Part shown: piece after piece, positions 19,922 to 28,095 of the stretch
Layout: every line of letters begins with the position of its first letter
How positions within the stretch are numbered: the stretch's first letter is position 1
Source of the DNA: Mogibacterium sp.
Lineage (GTDB): Bacteria > Bacillota > Clostridia > Peptostreptococcales > Anaerovoracaceae
Reading direction: 5' to 3'
DNA length: 64,000 bases
Assembly: GCA_017510725.1 (NCBI GenBank)
Contig: JAFWMD010000056.1
Span: 1-64,000 of the forward strand
Translations under genes and position numbers: made by a program
Notes under the pieces: generated by a model
Database searches by the model: none
Seen by the model: the letters and a program-made list of their open reading frames with translations, nothing else
What the model was told of the DNA's origin: nothing

Positions 19922-21151
19922 CTATAATGGCAGTTTGCGGCCTTCCTTCTTCCATGAATAGAATTCTGCTGTTGCAGTAAAGATAGCGTCTCCGGAGGAG
20001 TTCAGCGCTGTCTCTACGGAATCCTGGATAACACTGATGATGAATCCGATTCCTACCATCTGCATTGCTATATCCTGCGGGATTCCGAACATCGAGCATC
20101 CGAGAGGTACCAGCAGCAGTGATCCGCCGGCTACTCCGGAAGTTCCGCATGCGGAAAGTGTAGCTACGATACTCAGCAGGATAGCCATAGGAAATGTTAC
20201 GTCTACTCCTGTTGTCCAGCAGGCAACGAGTGTAAGAGTAGTGATCGTAACTGCAGCTCCGTCCATGTTGATGGTCGATCCGAGAGGGATCGATACGGAG
20301 TACATGTCCTCATCAAGTCCGAGATCCTTGCAGAGCTCCATGTTGACAGGGATGTTCGCAGCCGAGCTTCTTGTAAAGAAAGCTGTAAGAGCACTTCTCT
20401 TGATGCAGTACCACATGAGTGGATAAGGGTTGCGTCTGAGTACAAGAGCTACGATGATTGCATTGATACCGAGCGAAGTAAGGCACATTGTGCATACCAG
20501 CAGGGCTACCAGCTGACCATAGTTCATGAAGATCGCGAGTCCGCTTGTTGAAACTGCGTTGAATACGAGACCCATGATTCCGAATGGTGCGCAGTTGATG
20601 ACCCAGCGTACGACTACCGAAAGTGATTCTGCCAGATCGCTGAACACTCTCTTTGTTTCTGCGCTGGCTGCCTTGAGAGCAAGACCGATAACTACTGCCC
20701 AGAACAGGATGGCAATGTAGTTTGCGCTTGCGATCGCGTTTATCGGGTTATTGACAAAGCTCAGACACAGATTCTTGAGAACCTCGAATACTGATCCCGG
20801 AGGAGTCAGGTCTTCAGCAACGTTCTCAACACCTGTCAGAGGAACTTTCACCCTGAAAGTGAAGTTCATGCATACCGCAACGAAAGCAGCGATCAGTGTA
20901 CTCAGCATGTACAGGAAAATAACAACTTTGAATCTGTCTGCATTTCCGCCCTTTGCGTTTGCAAGAGACGAAGCAACAAGAACGAATACCAGTACAGGTG
21001 CGATACCTTTGAGTGCTCCGACGAACACGTCACCGAAAATTGAGATCCACTGCTGCGAAGGAACAAGGAATCCCAGGATAGCTCCGATGATAAGTCCGCA
21101 GAAGATTCTCAGTACCAGACTGATATTCATCCACCTCTGAAATAAGTTCAT
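19922..21151 (-). CDS. sstT: Serine/threonine:Na+ symporter (SstT, DAACS family)
   Basis: 409-residue membrane transporter of the dicarboxylate/amino acid:cation symporter family, predicted to import Ser/Thr with sodium. It has the family's hairpin-1 serine motif SSAANIPVN, the NMDGAAVTI segment and a long hydrophobic pattern of about eight helices. The N-terminal LFQRWMNISLVLRI resembles SstT rather than GltP. Start at 21151 has GAGGT five bases upstream; an extension to 21202 crosses the upstream terminator. Convergent with a putative Ser/Thr exporter. Confidence 0.9.
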   Translation of the reverse strand: MNLFQRWMNISLVLRIFCGLIIGAILGFLVPSQQWISIFGDVFVGALKGIAPVLVFVLVASSLANAKGGNADRFKVVIFLYMLSTLIAAFVAVCMNFTFRVKVPLTGVENVAEDLTPPGSVFEVLKNLCLSFVNNPINAIASANYIAILFWAVVIGLALKAASAETKRVFSDLAESLSVVVRWVINCAPFGIMGLVFNAVSTSGLAIFMNYGQLVALLVCTMCLTSLGINAIIVALVLRRNPYPLMWYCIKRSALTAFFTRSSAANIPVNMELCKDLGLDEDMYSVSIPLGSTINMDGAAVTITTLTLVACWTTGVDVTFPMAILLSIVATLSACGTSGVAGGSLLLVPLGCSMFGIPQDIAMQMVGIGFIISVIQDSVETALNSSGDAIFTATAEFYSWKKEGRKLPL

Positions 21152-21174
21152 AAATACCTCTTTTCCATAAAAAA

Positions 21175-21194
21175 GGGAGATTGTTATATCTCCC
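21175..21194 (-). terminator. Terminator after the secreted protein gene
   Basis: 7-bp stem GGGAGAT with loop TGTTAT, followed on the minus strand by six T. It also lies just upstream of sstT, so readthrough could couple the two. Confidence 0.75.
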
Positions 21195-21263
21195 AAAAAC
21201 AACTTGTCAATAATATATCATGAAATGTTTTTTCATTCCCGCATTTATTTATAAACATAATTG

Positions 21264-22514
21264 TCATTTTGTCCTGACTGATCTGACTTTTGACCAAGGT
21301 CCGACTGTCTTTACTCCATTCTTCATCTTATATGTGCGTATCCTTATCCAGTAAGTCTTTTTCTTTGCCAGCTTTGTGACTTTTCTGAAAGAAGATGCTT
21401 TTTTAACTTTTATGGTTTTTACACTCTTTGTGAACTTCTTATCCCTTGCATACTGGATCTCGATACCCATTACCTTCTTCTGGTTTGCCCTTGAGAGCTT
21501 TTTCCATTTTACCGAGAATGCCTTTTTGCTTTTTAAAACCTTTTTTGCAGTTACCTTAGGAAGCTTGCCGTTGTATATTCCCTGCTTATTGATAGTCTTA
21601 AGAGCTGTATTCACTGCATCATATACATCTGTGATACTTTTAGCCGAATCGATGGATTTCTTGGCTTTTAAGAGAGCGTTTATGACAGCGGTCAATTCAG
21701 GGTCTCTGTATTTTTTCAGGTCGATCTTATCTAGCTGTTTATTTGCAGCAGCTTTTGCTGCAGGAAGAGAGCTTCTGATTGTCACTTTGCGTTTGGCTAA
21801 ATCATATTCGCATGTGCCAGTAAAGCTGTATTTTTTACCATTGTAGAGAAATTCCAGATTATTTGAAAATGTGAACCCCTCTTTTGTATGTAAAACAAGT
21901 TCATAGTTGTATGTGTCGCCGCTTACAAGTTCAGCATAGCTTTTCTTGTCGACGGCAGCCTTTTCCGAAAATGGAACTCCGTCATCCAGAATGAAATCAA
22001 CTGCCTGAGAATAATCACCCGATATTACCAGAGACAGTAATTTACCGATATCTATCTTATCTATCAGAGGACTGGCGGATATAATGTTATTGAATTCACC
22101 GGTTACGATCATTGTCTGATTATCACTCTGACCTTCGGTAACAGGGAATTCATAATGAAGACTGTAATTGCCTTCAACTCCATTGTAATCAACATTATCA
22201 AGGCTGTTGTCGAAAACAAATCCGTCTTTTGCATTCAGCACAAGTCTGTATCTGTATGTACCGCCCTGCACCTGTATATTATCTCCGCTTATGATTATCC
22301 CGTCAGGGTCCAGCCACTGTTCGCTAACGACTTCGTAGTTATCAGTATCGGCAACGGTTATATGAGGAGGCGCTCCATCGATCCACATAATTGTGCATAT
22401 CTTACTTATATCTATACTAAAAATAGTATGCTCTGAATCTTCAGCAAAAGCCGTTATAAAGCCTGACTGAACAATTAAAAGCGATGCAATGAGAAGGCTG
22501 ATCATCTTTTTCAT
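21264..22514 (-). CDS. Secreted protein with C-terminal fibronectin-III-like module, unknown function
   Basis: Not a family I can name. The 416-residue product has a Sec signal peptide (about 1-24, ending TAFAED), two related beta-rich segments (about 30-140 and 150-240, each with a 'YNYELVL/YRYRLVL...KDGF/KEGFxFDN/SN' pattern suggesting an internal duplication), a helical linker (about 255-320) and a Lys-rich C-terminal module ending in the TYWIRIRTY...GPWSKVRSV pattern common in clostridial surface proteins. No cell-wall sorting signal is seen. AAAGGAG precedes the ATG. It is a single gene with its own terminator. Confidence 0.75.
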   Translation of the reverse strand: MKKMISLLIASLLIVQSGFITAFAEDSEHTIFSIDISKICTIMWIDGAPPHITVADTDNYEVVSEQWLDPDGIIISGDNIQVQGGTYRYRLVLNAKDGFVFDNSLDNVDYNGVEGNYSLHYEFPVTEGQSDNQTMIVTGEFNNIISASPLIDKIDIGKLLSLVISGDYSQAVDFILDDGVPFSEKAAVDKKSYAELVSGDTYNYELVLHTKEGFTFSNNLEFLYNGKKYSFTGTCEYDLAKRKVTIRSSLPAAKAAANKQLDKIDLKKYRDPELTAVINALLKAKKSIDSAKSITDVYDAVNTALKTINKQGIYNGKLPKVTAKKVLKSKKAFSVKWKKLSRANQKKVMGIEIQYARDKKFTKSVKTIKVKKASSFRKVTKLAKKKTYWIRIRTYKMKNGVKTVGPWSKVRSVRTK

Positions 22515-22629
22515 GGAAAGATCTCCTTTTCTGTTATACCCTGTGAAATCTGAAGATTCATATCTGTATCACAGATAATCATGTCATTTTCGATTATATA
22601 ATTAATCTTCAATGTAAACCAACATAAAA
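22515..22629. other. Gap with no feature seen
   Basis: This AT-rich stretch lies upstream of the secreted-protein gene and presumably holds its promoter, but no clear -35/-10 pair stands out. Confidence 0.4.
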
Positions 22630-22647
22630 GCCCTGCGTTAACAGGGC
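22626..22647 (-). terminator. Terminator after the tRNA-linked element
   Basis: Stem GCCCTG-CGTTAA-CAGGGC (22630-22647) followed on the minus strand by TTTTATG. Together with 22735-22759 it brackets the cloverleaf element. Confidence 0.75.
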
Positions 22648-22654
22648 ATACATG

Positions 22655-22733
22655 GCGGAGAGAGAGGGGTTTGCGACGGCACGCAGTGCCTAGTCCCTTT
22701 AGGGAAACCCGTAGGGTGAAAATCCCTCTCTCA
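22655..22733 (-). repeat. Cloverleaf-folding palindromic element with tRNA-Ser-like ends
   Basis: A 13-bp closing stem (22660-22672 with 22720-22732, one G-U pair) encloses three small hairpins: 22678-22690 (GGCAC-GCA-GTGCC), 22694-22705 (TCCC/GGGA) and 22707-22717 (ACCC-GTA-GGGT). On the minus strand its end reads CCCTCTCTCTCCGCCA, identical to the acceptor/CCA end of the neighbouring tRNA-Ser; on the plus strand the other end (22713-22732) matches the tRNA T-arm and acceptor at 18 of 20 positions. It has no anticodon arm, so it is not a working tRNA. It may be a small mobile or processed element, or a decayed tRNA copy. Confidence 0.7.
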
Positions 22734-22734
22734 A

Positions 22735-22759
22735 CAAAAAAAACCTTGCGAATGCAAGG
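22735..22759 (-). terminator. Terminator of tRNA-Ser
   Basis: Stem CCTTGC-GAAT-GCAAGG (22744-22759), with eight T following on the minus strand, starting 6 bases after the tRNA CCA end. Confidence 0.92.
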
Positions 22760-22765
22760 TATAGT

Positions 22766-22857
22766 TGGCGGAGAGAGAGGGATTTGAACCCTCGCGCCGG
22801 TACTACCGACCTACTGGTATTCGAAGCCAGACCCTTCAGCCACTTGGGTATCTCTCC
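22766..22857 (-). tRNA. tRNA-Ser(CGA)
   Basis: 92-base class II tRNA with encoded CCA. Acceptor stem GGAGAGA (22851-22857) pairs with TCTCTCC (22770-22776); T arm GAGGG-TTCAAAT-CCCTC; long variable arm with stem GTCGG/CCGGC-type pairing; anticodon loop TTCGAAT gives CGA, reading UCG serine codons. Encoded on the same strand as the cell-wall operon that ends 59 bases upstream, and followed by its own terminator. Confidence 0.95.
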
Positions 22858-22915
22858 ACAGCGAGTGTTATTCTAACATACTCGCACGGCTTAAACAAGA
22901 GTTAAAAAACTCTTG

Positions 22916-24280
22916 TTAATGCATTTCAGGTGCTTTATTTTTTGCTTTTCTGCGCATTCTGCTTCTCTTGTCAAGAATGAATCCAAGAAGCAGGATCAGC
23001 ACTATCAGGATTCCGGCGACAACTGTCGTACGGTTTGTTACATAAAGGTATGAAGGCAGCCAGCCCATCTCTATATCTTCTCCGGCGTAAAGGTAACCTT
23101 CCCCAACTTGCTCCTTGTTGGTGTAGATATAGAACTTGCCTGCTTTTTCACCCTTTTTGACAGGTGCCTCAAGTATGTCCATCTCGGTCTTTACCTTGAC
23201 ACCGCTCGCCTTCTGGTTTTTCGGATATGCATATCTCAGGCCCTTTGTATCGAGAGATACTTTTGACTTGACGCCGTGTCTGACCCATGTGTTGCATACA
23301 TTTTTGTCGCTGTCAGTAACTATGAATCCCGGAGTAAGATCGTGTGCAACCTTGATAAGTTTACGCGGATCTTCCGCCCTGCCCTTTGCAGTATCCCCCA
23401 GAAGCACTATGATAGCGCTGAGTCCGCTTTCCTTGAACCCGAGAGTAATGGTGCACTGGCTTTCAGACCAGCTTCCTGTCTTTCCGAAAGTCAGGCCTTC
23501 AAGATTATCGGTTGCCTTAAGAAGCGCATTCTCCATCTTGAGTTTTCCGCTCATATTGGTAGCCGGCATCGTATATTTCTTAGTAAGAGCTATCTCTCTC
23601 AGCTGCTCATTTTCGAAGCAATGCTTTGTGATGATCGCCATGTCACGGGCAGTCGTATAATGATCCTTGTGCTGCCAGCCATTCGTATTGACGAAATGAG
23701 TGTCCTCACATCCCCACTTTTTTACAGTCTTGTTCATCAGCTCGACGAACTCGCTCTCGCTGCCCGATACACCTTCGCCCAGAACTATCGTTGCATCGTT
23801 GGCGGACATCATCATCGCCGCATATATCAGATCCAGCGCCTTTGACTTCTCACCCGGGTCAAGTTCCAGTTCCATGCCGTCCTCGAGCTCTCTGCAGGCA
23901 TTTTTCGAAGCCTTCAGCACTTTGTCCGGCTCAAGGTTTTCAAGTGCCAGATAGCAGGTGAGTATCTTTGTGATGCTGTAAGGTTCCATGCGCTGATCAG
24001 CGTTTTTCTCATAGACAGCCATGTCCAGATCCGTGGAATACATTATCGCAGACTGCGCTCTGATTCCCGGAGCCTTTGAGCCAAGCTCTCCGCAAGGCTT
24101 GAACAGACTGCGGTCATATGACATTCCCTTTCCCAGTGCCACTGGCAGATATGAGAAAACGATCGTAAGCACAAGAATAAGCAGCACCAGTGCACGGGCT
24201 GCCTTTCTGTAATTAATTCTGACTTTTTTCTTTTTGTATCTCTTACCCTTTTCTTCTGCCACAGTATGTGTCCTTCTCAT
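22916..24280 (-). CDS. D-alanyl-D-alanine carboxypeptidase (penicillin-binding protein 5/DacF type)
   Basis: Serine peptidase trimming the terminal D-Ala of peptidoglycan stem peptides. The 454-residue protein shows a short basic cytoplasmic tail, a membrane helix or signal anchor (about 29-49), and the active-site triad of motifs SITK (S102, K105), SAN (159-161) and KTG (267-269). A PBP5-type C-terminal domain (about 330-415) is followed by a second helix (about 425-445) and a basic tail, instead of the usual amphipathic anchor. It overlaps the phosphoesterase gene by 4 bases and is the last gene of a ten-gene operon. Confidence 0.92.
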   Translation of the reverse strand: MRRTHTVAEEKGKRYKKKKVRINYRKAARALVLLILVLTIVFSYLPVALGKGMSYDRSLFKPCGELGSKAPGIRAQSAIMYSTDLDMAVYEKNADQRMEPYSITKILTCYLALENLEPDKVLKASKNACRELEDGMELELDPGEKSKALDLIYAAMMMSANDATIVLGEGVSGSESEFVELMNKTVKKWGCEDTHFVNTNGWQHKDHYTTARDMAIITKHCFENEQLREIALTKKYTMPATNMSGKLKMENALLKATDNLEGLTFGKTGSWSESQCTITLGFKESGLSAIIVLLGDTAKGRAEDPRKLIKVAHDLTPGFIVTDSDKNVCNTWVRHGVKSKVSLDTKGLRYAYPKNQKASGVKVKTEMDILEAPVKKGEKAGKFYIYTNKEQVGEGYLYAGEDIEMGWLPSYLYVTNRTTVVAGILIVLILLLGFILDKRSRMRRKAKNKAPEMH

Positions 24281-24993
24281 TCACCGCTTTCAAATATGAC
24301 CTTAGGTACTCCACCGATATAATCATATGATGCCAGTATGTATTCTATTCCTCTGCAGTTTCCTTTGATTCCCGTACCGTAAGCCTGCATACCGTGAAGA
24401 TGTCCGTACACGCACTTCCACACGCCATACTCCTCAAGGAGTTTCGTGAACTCAGTCTCTCTTCCGTTCGGAGCTGTCGGCGGATAGTGCAGACATGCGA
24501 TTATACGTGAACCAGGCGCTTCCCGCTTTGCAGCATCCAGCCCCAGTTTCATCCTTCCGAGCTCTCTTGCATAGATTTTCTCATCATGCTCGGTATATTC
24601 GTCCGAACCAGGGTACGGCCAGCCTCTCGAAGCGGTTATCACTATGTTTTCACCATCTACGACATAGCACTCGTTCTGCAGGAATATTATATCATCGTAA
24701 AGCGAATTCAGGTACTGTATCCTCGACCACCACAGATCATGATTGCCTTTGGAAAGCAGTTTTTTACCCGGCAGAGCATGGATCCAGTCAAAATCGGCAA
24801 TCGCCTCCTCGATCCGCAGGCCCCACGAAATATCACCCGGAATCAGCACGATATCATCATCGGTGACCAGCTTCTCCCAGTTGACCTTAAGCCTGTCCGG
24901 ATGGTCCTCCCATCCAGGCCCGAACTTATTCATAGGCTTGTCTATATTCTCGTTGAATGACAGATGCAGATCTGCTACAGCAAAAATCTTCAC
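24277..24993 (-). CDS. Metallophosphoesterase (calcineurin-like)
   Basis: 238-residue two-metal phosphoesterase; substrate unknown. Metal ligands are seen in order: ADLHLS (near residue 7), PGDISWG (near 53), SKGNHDLWW (near 80), CLHYPP (near 167) and YGHLHG (near 196). The start codon is GTG, with GGAGG seven bases upstream. It lies between tcdA and the D,D-carboxypeptidase gene in one operon. Related proteins of this size are often annotated only as predicted phosphohydrolases. Confidence 0.88.
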   Translation of the reverse strand: MKIFAVADLHLSFNENIDKPMNKFGPGWEDHPDRLKVNWEKLVTDDDIVLIPGDISWGLRIEEAIADFDWIHALPGKKLLSKGNHDLWWSRIQYLNSLYDDIIFLQNECYVVDGENIVITASRGWPYPGSDEYTEHDEKIYARELGRMKLGLDAAKREAPGSRIIACLHYPPTAPNGRETEFTKLLEEYGVWKCVYGHLHGMQAYGTGIKGNCRGIEYILASYDYIGGVPKVIFESGE

Positions 24994-25017
24994 TGCCTGC
25001 CCTCCTTGATAAATTAC

Positions 25018-25689
25018 TTACTGACCGACGATCGACTTGATAACATAGCCTGCAAGGCAAAGGCCTGCAGCGCCAGGTACGTAACTCAGTGTACCCAGAT
25101 CACCTTCGCGCGGGACGGGTTTTTCTTCCGAATATACTACCGGCAAGTGTTCAATGCCAATCTCCCTGAGCCTTTTGCGCATCACTTTCGCAAGCGGGCA
25201 GGTCGAAGTCTTTGAGATATCAGCTATCTTGAACTGCGTATCGAATTTACCGGCTGCGCCCATCGCAGATACGATATTGACATCCTCTTCAACAGCCGTC
25301 TTTATGAGCGCTGTCTTCGCAATGACACTGTCTATCGCATCGATGACCCAATCGAAAGCAGTAAGGTCAAGATCGTCATCTTCTTCATAGAACCTTGCCA
25401 GAGCTGTTACACTGGTATTCGAGTCTATATCCCTTATCCTTTCGGCCATCACTTCAGCCTTGTTTCTGCCGAGTGTAGATGTCAGAGCCACGAGCTGCCT
25501 GTTCAGGTTGCTTGGCTGAACGCTGTCACCGTCCATCAGGGTTATCCTGCCGATTCCTGCGCGTGCTATCGCTTCTGCAGCATATGAGCCCACGCCTCCG
25601 ATTCCTACTACGAGCACTGACGATGCTTTAAGGCGCGCCAGGCCCTCTTCTCCTACGAGTTTTATAGTGCGCGAATATCTGTCAGTCAT
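25018..25689 (-). CDS. tcdA: tRNA threonylcarbamoyladenosine dehydratase
   Basis: E1-like ThiF/MoeB-fold enzyme of 223 residues that cyclises the t6A37 base of ANN-reading tRNAs to ct6A using ATP. It has the nucleotide loop GIGGVGSYAAEA near residue 30, the NLNRQ segment, DAIDSVIAK near residue 115 and the VYSEEKP segment typical of the TcdA/YgdL branch. The start at 25689 has GGAGG six bases upstream and overlaps recX by 8 bases; the longer frame to 25779 is discounted. Confidence 0.9.
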   Translation of the reverse strand: MTDRYSRTIKLVGEEGLARLKASSVLVVGIGGVGSYAAEAIARAGIGRITLMDGDSVQPSNLNRQLVALTSTLGRNKAEVMAERIRDIDSNTSVTALARFYEEDDDLDLTAFDWVIDAIDSVIAKTALIKTAVEEDVNIVSAMGAAGKFDTQFKIADISKTSTCPLAKVMRKRLREIGIEHLPVVYSEEKPVPREGDLGTLSYVPGAAGLCLAGYVIKSIVGQ

Positions 25690-26218
25690 CTCTGTCCTCC
25701 ATAGCCTCTCTTCTGATACTGTCAAGTACCCTGAAGATATCCCCTTTTGAAAAGCCTTTAGCCTCGAGTTTGCGCGCAATCTTTGCGATCAGCCTGTCAT
25801 CGACAGTCTTCATAACTGAAGAGCCACCATATGTTTCTGACGGTACGTAAACTTCCCTGAGCGCTATATCAAGGGCATCCTCGAACTCATTTACTTTATG
25901 CTCATAAAGAAAGTCTTCCTTCGCATTCCGGGCGGTTTCCCTGTCTATGCCTTTTTCCATGAGCTCACGCTCAGCCCTCAGAACGCCTCGCTTCTTCTCA
26001 TGGTTGTATTCATAATACCTTAAAGCAAACTGATAGTCATCAAGATATCTCATGCCTATCAGTTCATTAAGTGCATCGGTTATTTCATCTTCGCTGTAAG
26101 CCTTGCTTTTAAGATGTCCTCTGACTTCTTCAGTCGTACGCATCCTGCTCGCAAGAAAGGCATACGCTGTCTCGATTGCAGTTTTCTTATTCTTTTTTTC
26201 TCTGTCAAAATCGCTCAT
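25682..26218 (-). CDS. recX: RecX family regulatory protein
   Basis: 178-residue helical protein of the RecX family, which binds RecA filaments and limits their activity. It shows three-helix repeats such as FLASRMRTTEEVRGHLKSK near residue 22 and the GMRYLDDYQFALRYYE-like segment near residue 55, the most conserved part of the family. recA is not in the window. Translation is coupled to tcdA downstream. Identification is by overall pattern, since the family is divergent. Confidence 0.83.
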   Translation of the reverse strand: MSDFDREKKNKKTAIETAYAFLASRMRTTEEVRGHLKSKAYSEDEITDALNELIGMRYLDDYQFALRYYEYNHEKKRGVLRAERELMEKGIDRETARNAKEDFLYEHKVNEFEDALDIALREVYVPSETYGGSSVMKTVDDRLIAKIARKLEAKGFSKGDIFRVLDSIRREAMEDRDD

Positions 26219-26233
26219 TAACGGCAGTTCCTT

Positions 26234-26776
26234 TTACAGGCGAATGAAACCCGGCTCAGATACGAACGCTTTGCCGCAGATACATACTGCAGCGTAAATA
26301 TCCGGCATTCCGGGCAGCCATATGTCGCGGATTATATATCGATTACCGCTGACTTCCGCTTCTCCCGGCGTTACTGGCGGCAGATCCATATCGTAAACCG
26401 TGCTTCCCAGTGCCTTTGTCAGTGCTTCGCGTCTTGTCCAGATGCGGAAAAACTCATCAGGTGATGTAACAGCCAGTGCATCTTCAGGGGTAAACCATCT
26501 TTCAGAGATTGCCCTGATATCGCATTTTCTGCTCAGCTGGATATCCAGACCGCATTCAGCGTCCGCGATAAGAACGGCCCAGATGCTCCCGGTATGAGAA
26601 ATGGAGAAACAGCTGAAGCCTTCTATGTACGGCTTGCCATGTTCTCCTTTCTTCAGTGCTCCGACCAGCGCCTTTGCCTGCTCTTGTTCTCCGGTATGTA
26701 CCGTCAGAGCCTTTTCAAGCAGGTTGTGGCTCTCTTCACGGCCGCCTGCAAATTCATCGGTATAATATATTATCAC
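26234..26776 (-). CDS. 4'-phosphopantetheinyl transferase superfamily protein
   Basis: Transfers phosphopantetheine from CoA to a Ser on acyl or peptidyl carrier proteins. The 180-residue protein has the CoA-binding SISHTG (near residue 58), the metal-binding GLDIQ (near residue 76) and the WTRREALTKALG helix (near residue 113) of the Sfp-type fold, though it is shorter than Sfp (about 225). No carrier protein or synthase is nearby. Start is GTG, overlapping the ctpA stop as GTGA. Confidence 0.85.
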   Translation of the reverse strand: MIIYYTDEFAGGREESHNLLEKALTVHTGEQEQAKALVGALKKGEHGKPYIEGFSCFSISHTGSIWAVLIADAECGLDIQLSRKCDIRAISERWFTPEDALAVTSPDEFFRIWTRREALTKALGSTVYDMDLPPVTPGEAEVSGNRYIIRDIWLPGMPDIYAAVCICGKAFVSEPGFIRL

Positions 26777-28095
26777 TGTGCGAGTTCCTTCAGCGCTTCT
26801 TCGAGCACTTCTTCTCCCTCTGCTTCTATGTCAGGTATGATTCCTATGCCGTTTACTGTCTCACCGCTAGGTCTGAAGTATTCCGTTACCGTAAGCTTGA
26901 TTGCTGATCCGTCACTGAACTTACGCATAAGCTGAGTGACGCCCTTACCGTATGTCTTGGTTCCGATAACAGTGCCTGCTTTATTGTCCTGAAGCGCAGC
27001 AGCTAATATCTCCGATGCGCTTGCTGTATTGCCATTTACGAGTATGACCATGTCGAGATCTGCTGAAGTCGCATCGGAATTATACACCGTCTCCGTTCCG
27101 TCTTTGGTGTTTTCACTCATTATTTTGCAGGCAGGCAGAAGATAATCAGCTATGTTGATGCTCGATTCCGTGAGTCCGCCTCCATTATCTCTAAGGTCCA
27201 TAATGAACCTGGTGCAGCCCTTTGACTTGAGGTCCTTTACAGCCATCGTGAACTCATCATCTGTGCCTTTTATGAACGATGCTATTTTAATGTACCCAAT
27301 CTCAGGATGGGCATCCAGCACATTGTATGCTACAGAATCGGACTCTATTCTCTGTCTGGTAAGATCAAACTCCTTTGTTTCCCCGCCTCTTCTGACAGTG
27401 ATCTTCACCTTCGTACCTGCTTCACCTGTGATCATGCTGACTGCTTCATCTACATCTGCAGGCTCCCTGCCGTCGACCTTTACGATTACATCATCTGTCA
27501 TGATGCCGGCTTCAGCTGCGGGAGTATCTTCAAAGACTGTCTTGATCACAATATCTTTGCCTTCCTGGAGGACGCCGATACCGACACCGACATAGTCTCC
27601 CAGATATCTTTTTTCGATTTCCTCATATTCGGAAGCCGTGTAATATGCAGCATAAGGATCGCCTATACTGCTGACGATCGTCTTGAGTGTCTCATCGCTG
27701 ATTTCCTCAGGTTCGCTCTCTGCGATAGGATCCTCCCCTATCATCTTCATGATCTCATAGTATTTGCCATATGATTTGTCGAGATCGATATAATAATCAT
27801 ATGTCTCATCAGCTACAAGATGCCTTATGCCGAGAACCTGCGTGCAAAGTGTTATAGCCGCAAGGCACACTGCAACACCAAACAGGAACGCGACAAGCAG
27901 ACTGAATCTCTTTTTCGGCTTTTTAGTTTCCTCAGGCGCTTCCACAACAGCAACCACATCGGCAGTTTCTGCATCATCAGCATACAGAGGTTCGTCATTC
28001 ACTCCATCATCCACGTTATAGTAAGCAGTGTCCGAAAGATCGAGTCCCATCTTTTTATCTTTGTTTATTTCTTCTATCAGATCTTCGTGCATCAT
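26773..28095 (-). CDS. ctpA: C-terminal processing peptidase, S41 family
   Basis: Membrane-anchored serine protease of 440 residues, with cytoplasmic N-terminus (1-63), one helix (about 64-87), a PDZ domain (about 165-240) and the S41 catalytic domain. The Ser/Lys dyad is seen as S359 in TASASE and K384 in TYGKG. The acidic N-terminal tail is longer than in typical CtpA. It overlaps recJ (ATGA) upstream. With ftsEX and the M23 peptidase in the same operon it probably trims or activates cell-wall hydrolases; that role is inference. Confidence 0.92.
   Translation of the reverse strand: MMHEDLIEEINKDKKMGLDLSDTAYYNVDDGVNDEPLYADDAETADVVAVVEAPEETKKPKKRFSLLVAFLFGVAVCLAAITLCTQVLGIRHLVADETYDYYIDLDKSYGKYYEIMKMIGEDPIAESEPEEISDETLKTIVSSIGDPYAAYYTASEYEEIEKRYLGDYVGVGIGVLQEGKDIVIKTVFEDTPAAEAGIMTDDVIVKVDGREPADVDEAVSMITGEAGTKVKITVRRGGETKEFDLTRQRIESDSVAYNVLDAHPEIGYIKIASFIKGTDDEFTMAVKDLKSKGCTRFIMDLRDNGGGLTESSINIADYLLPACKIMSENTKDGTETVYNSDATSADLDMVILVNGNTASASEILAAALQDNKAGTVIGTKTYGKGVTQLMRKFSDGSAIKLTVTEYFRPSGETVNGIGIIPDIEAEGEEVLEEALKELAQ

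Noticed and set aside
22655..22733. Second tRNA gene next to tRNA-Ser
   Set aside because: The ends look like tRNA and the fold is cloverleaf-like, but there is no anticodon arm or loop and the closing stem is 13 bp, so it is listed as an element instead.
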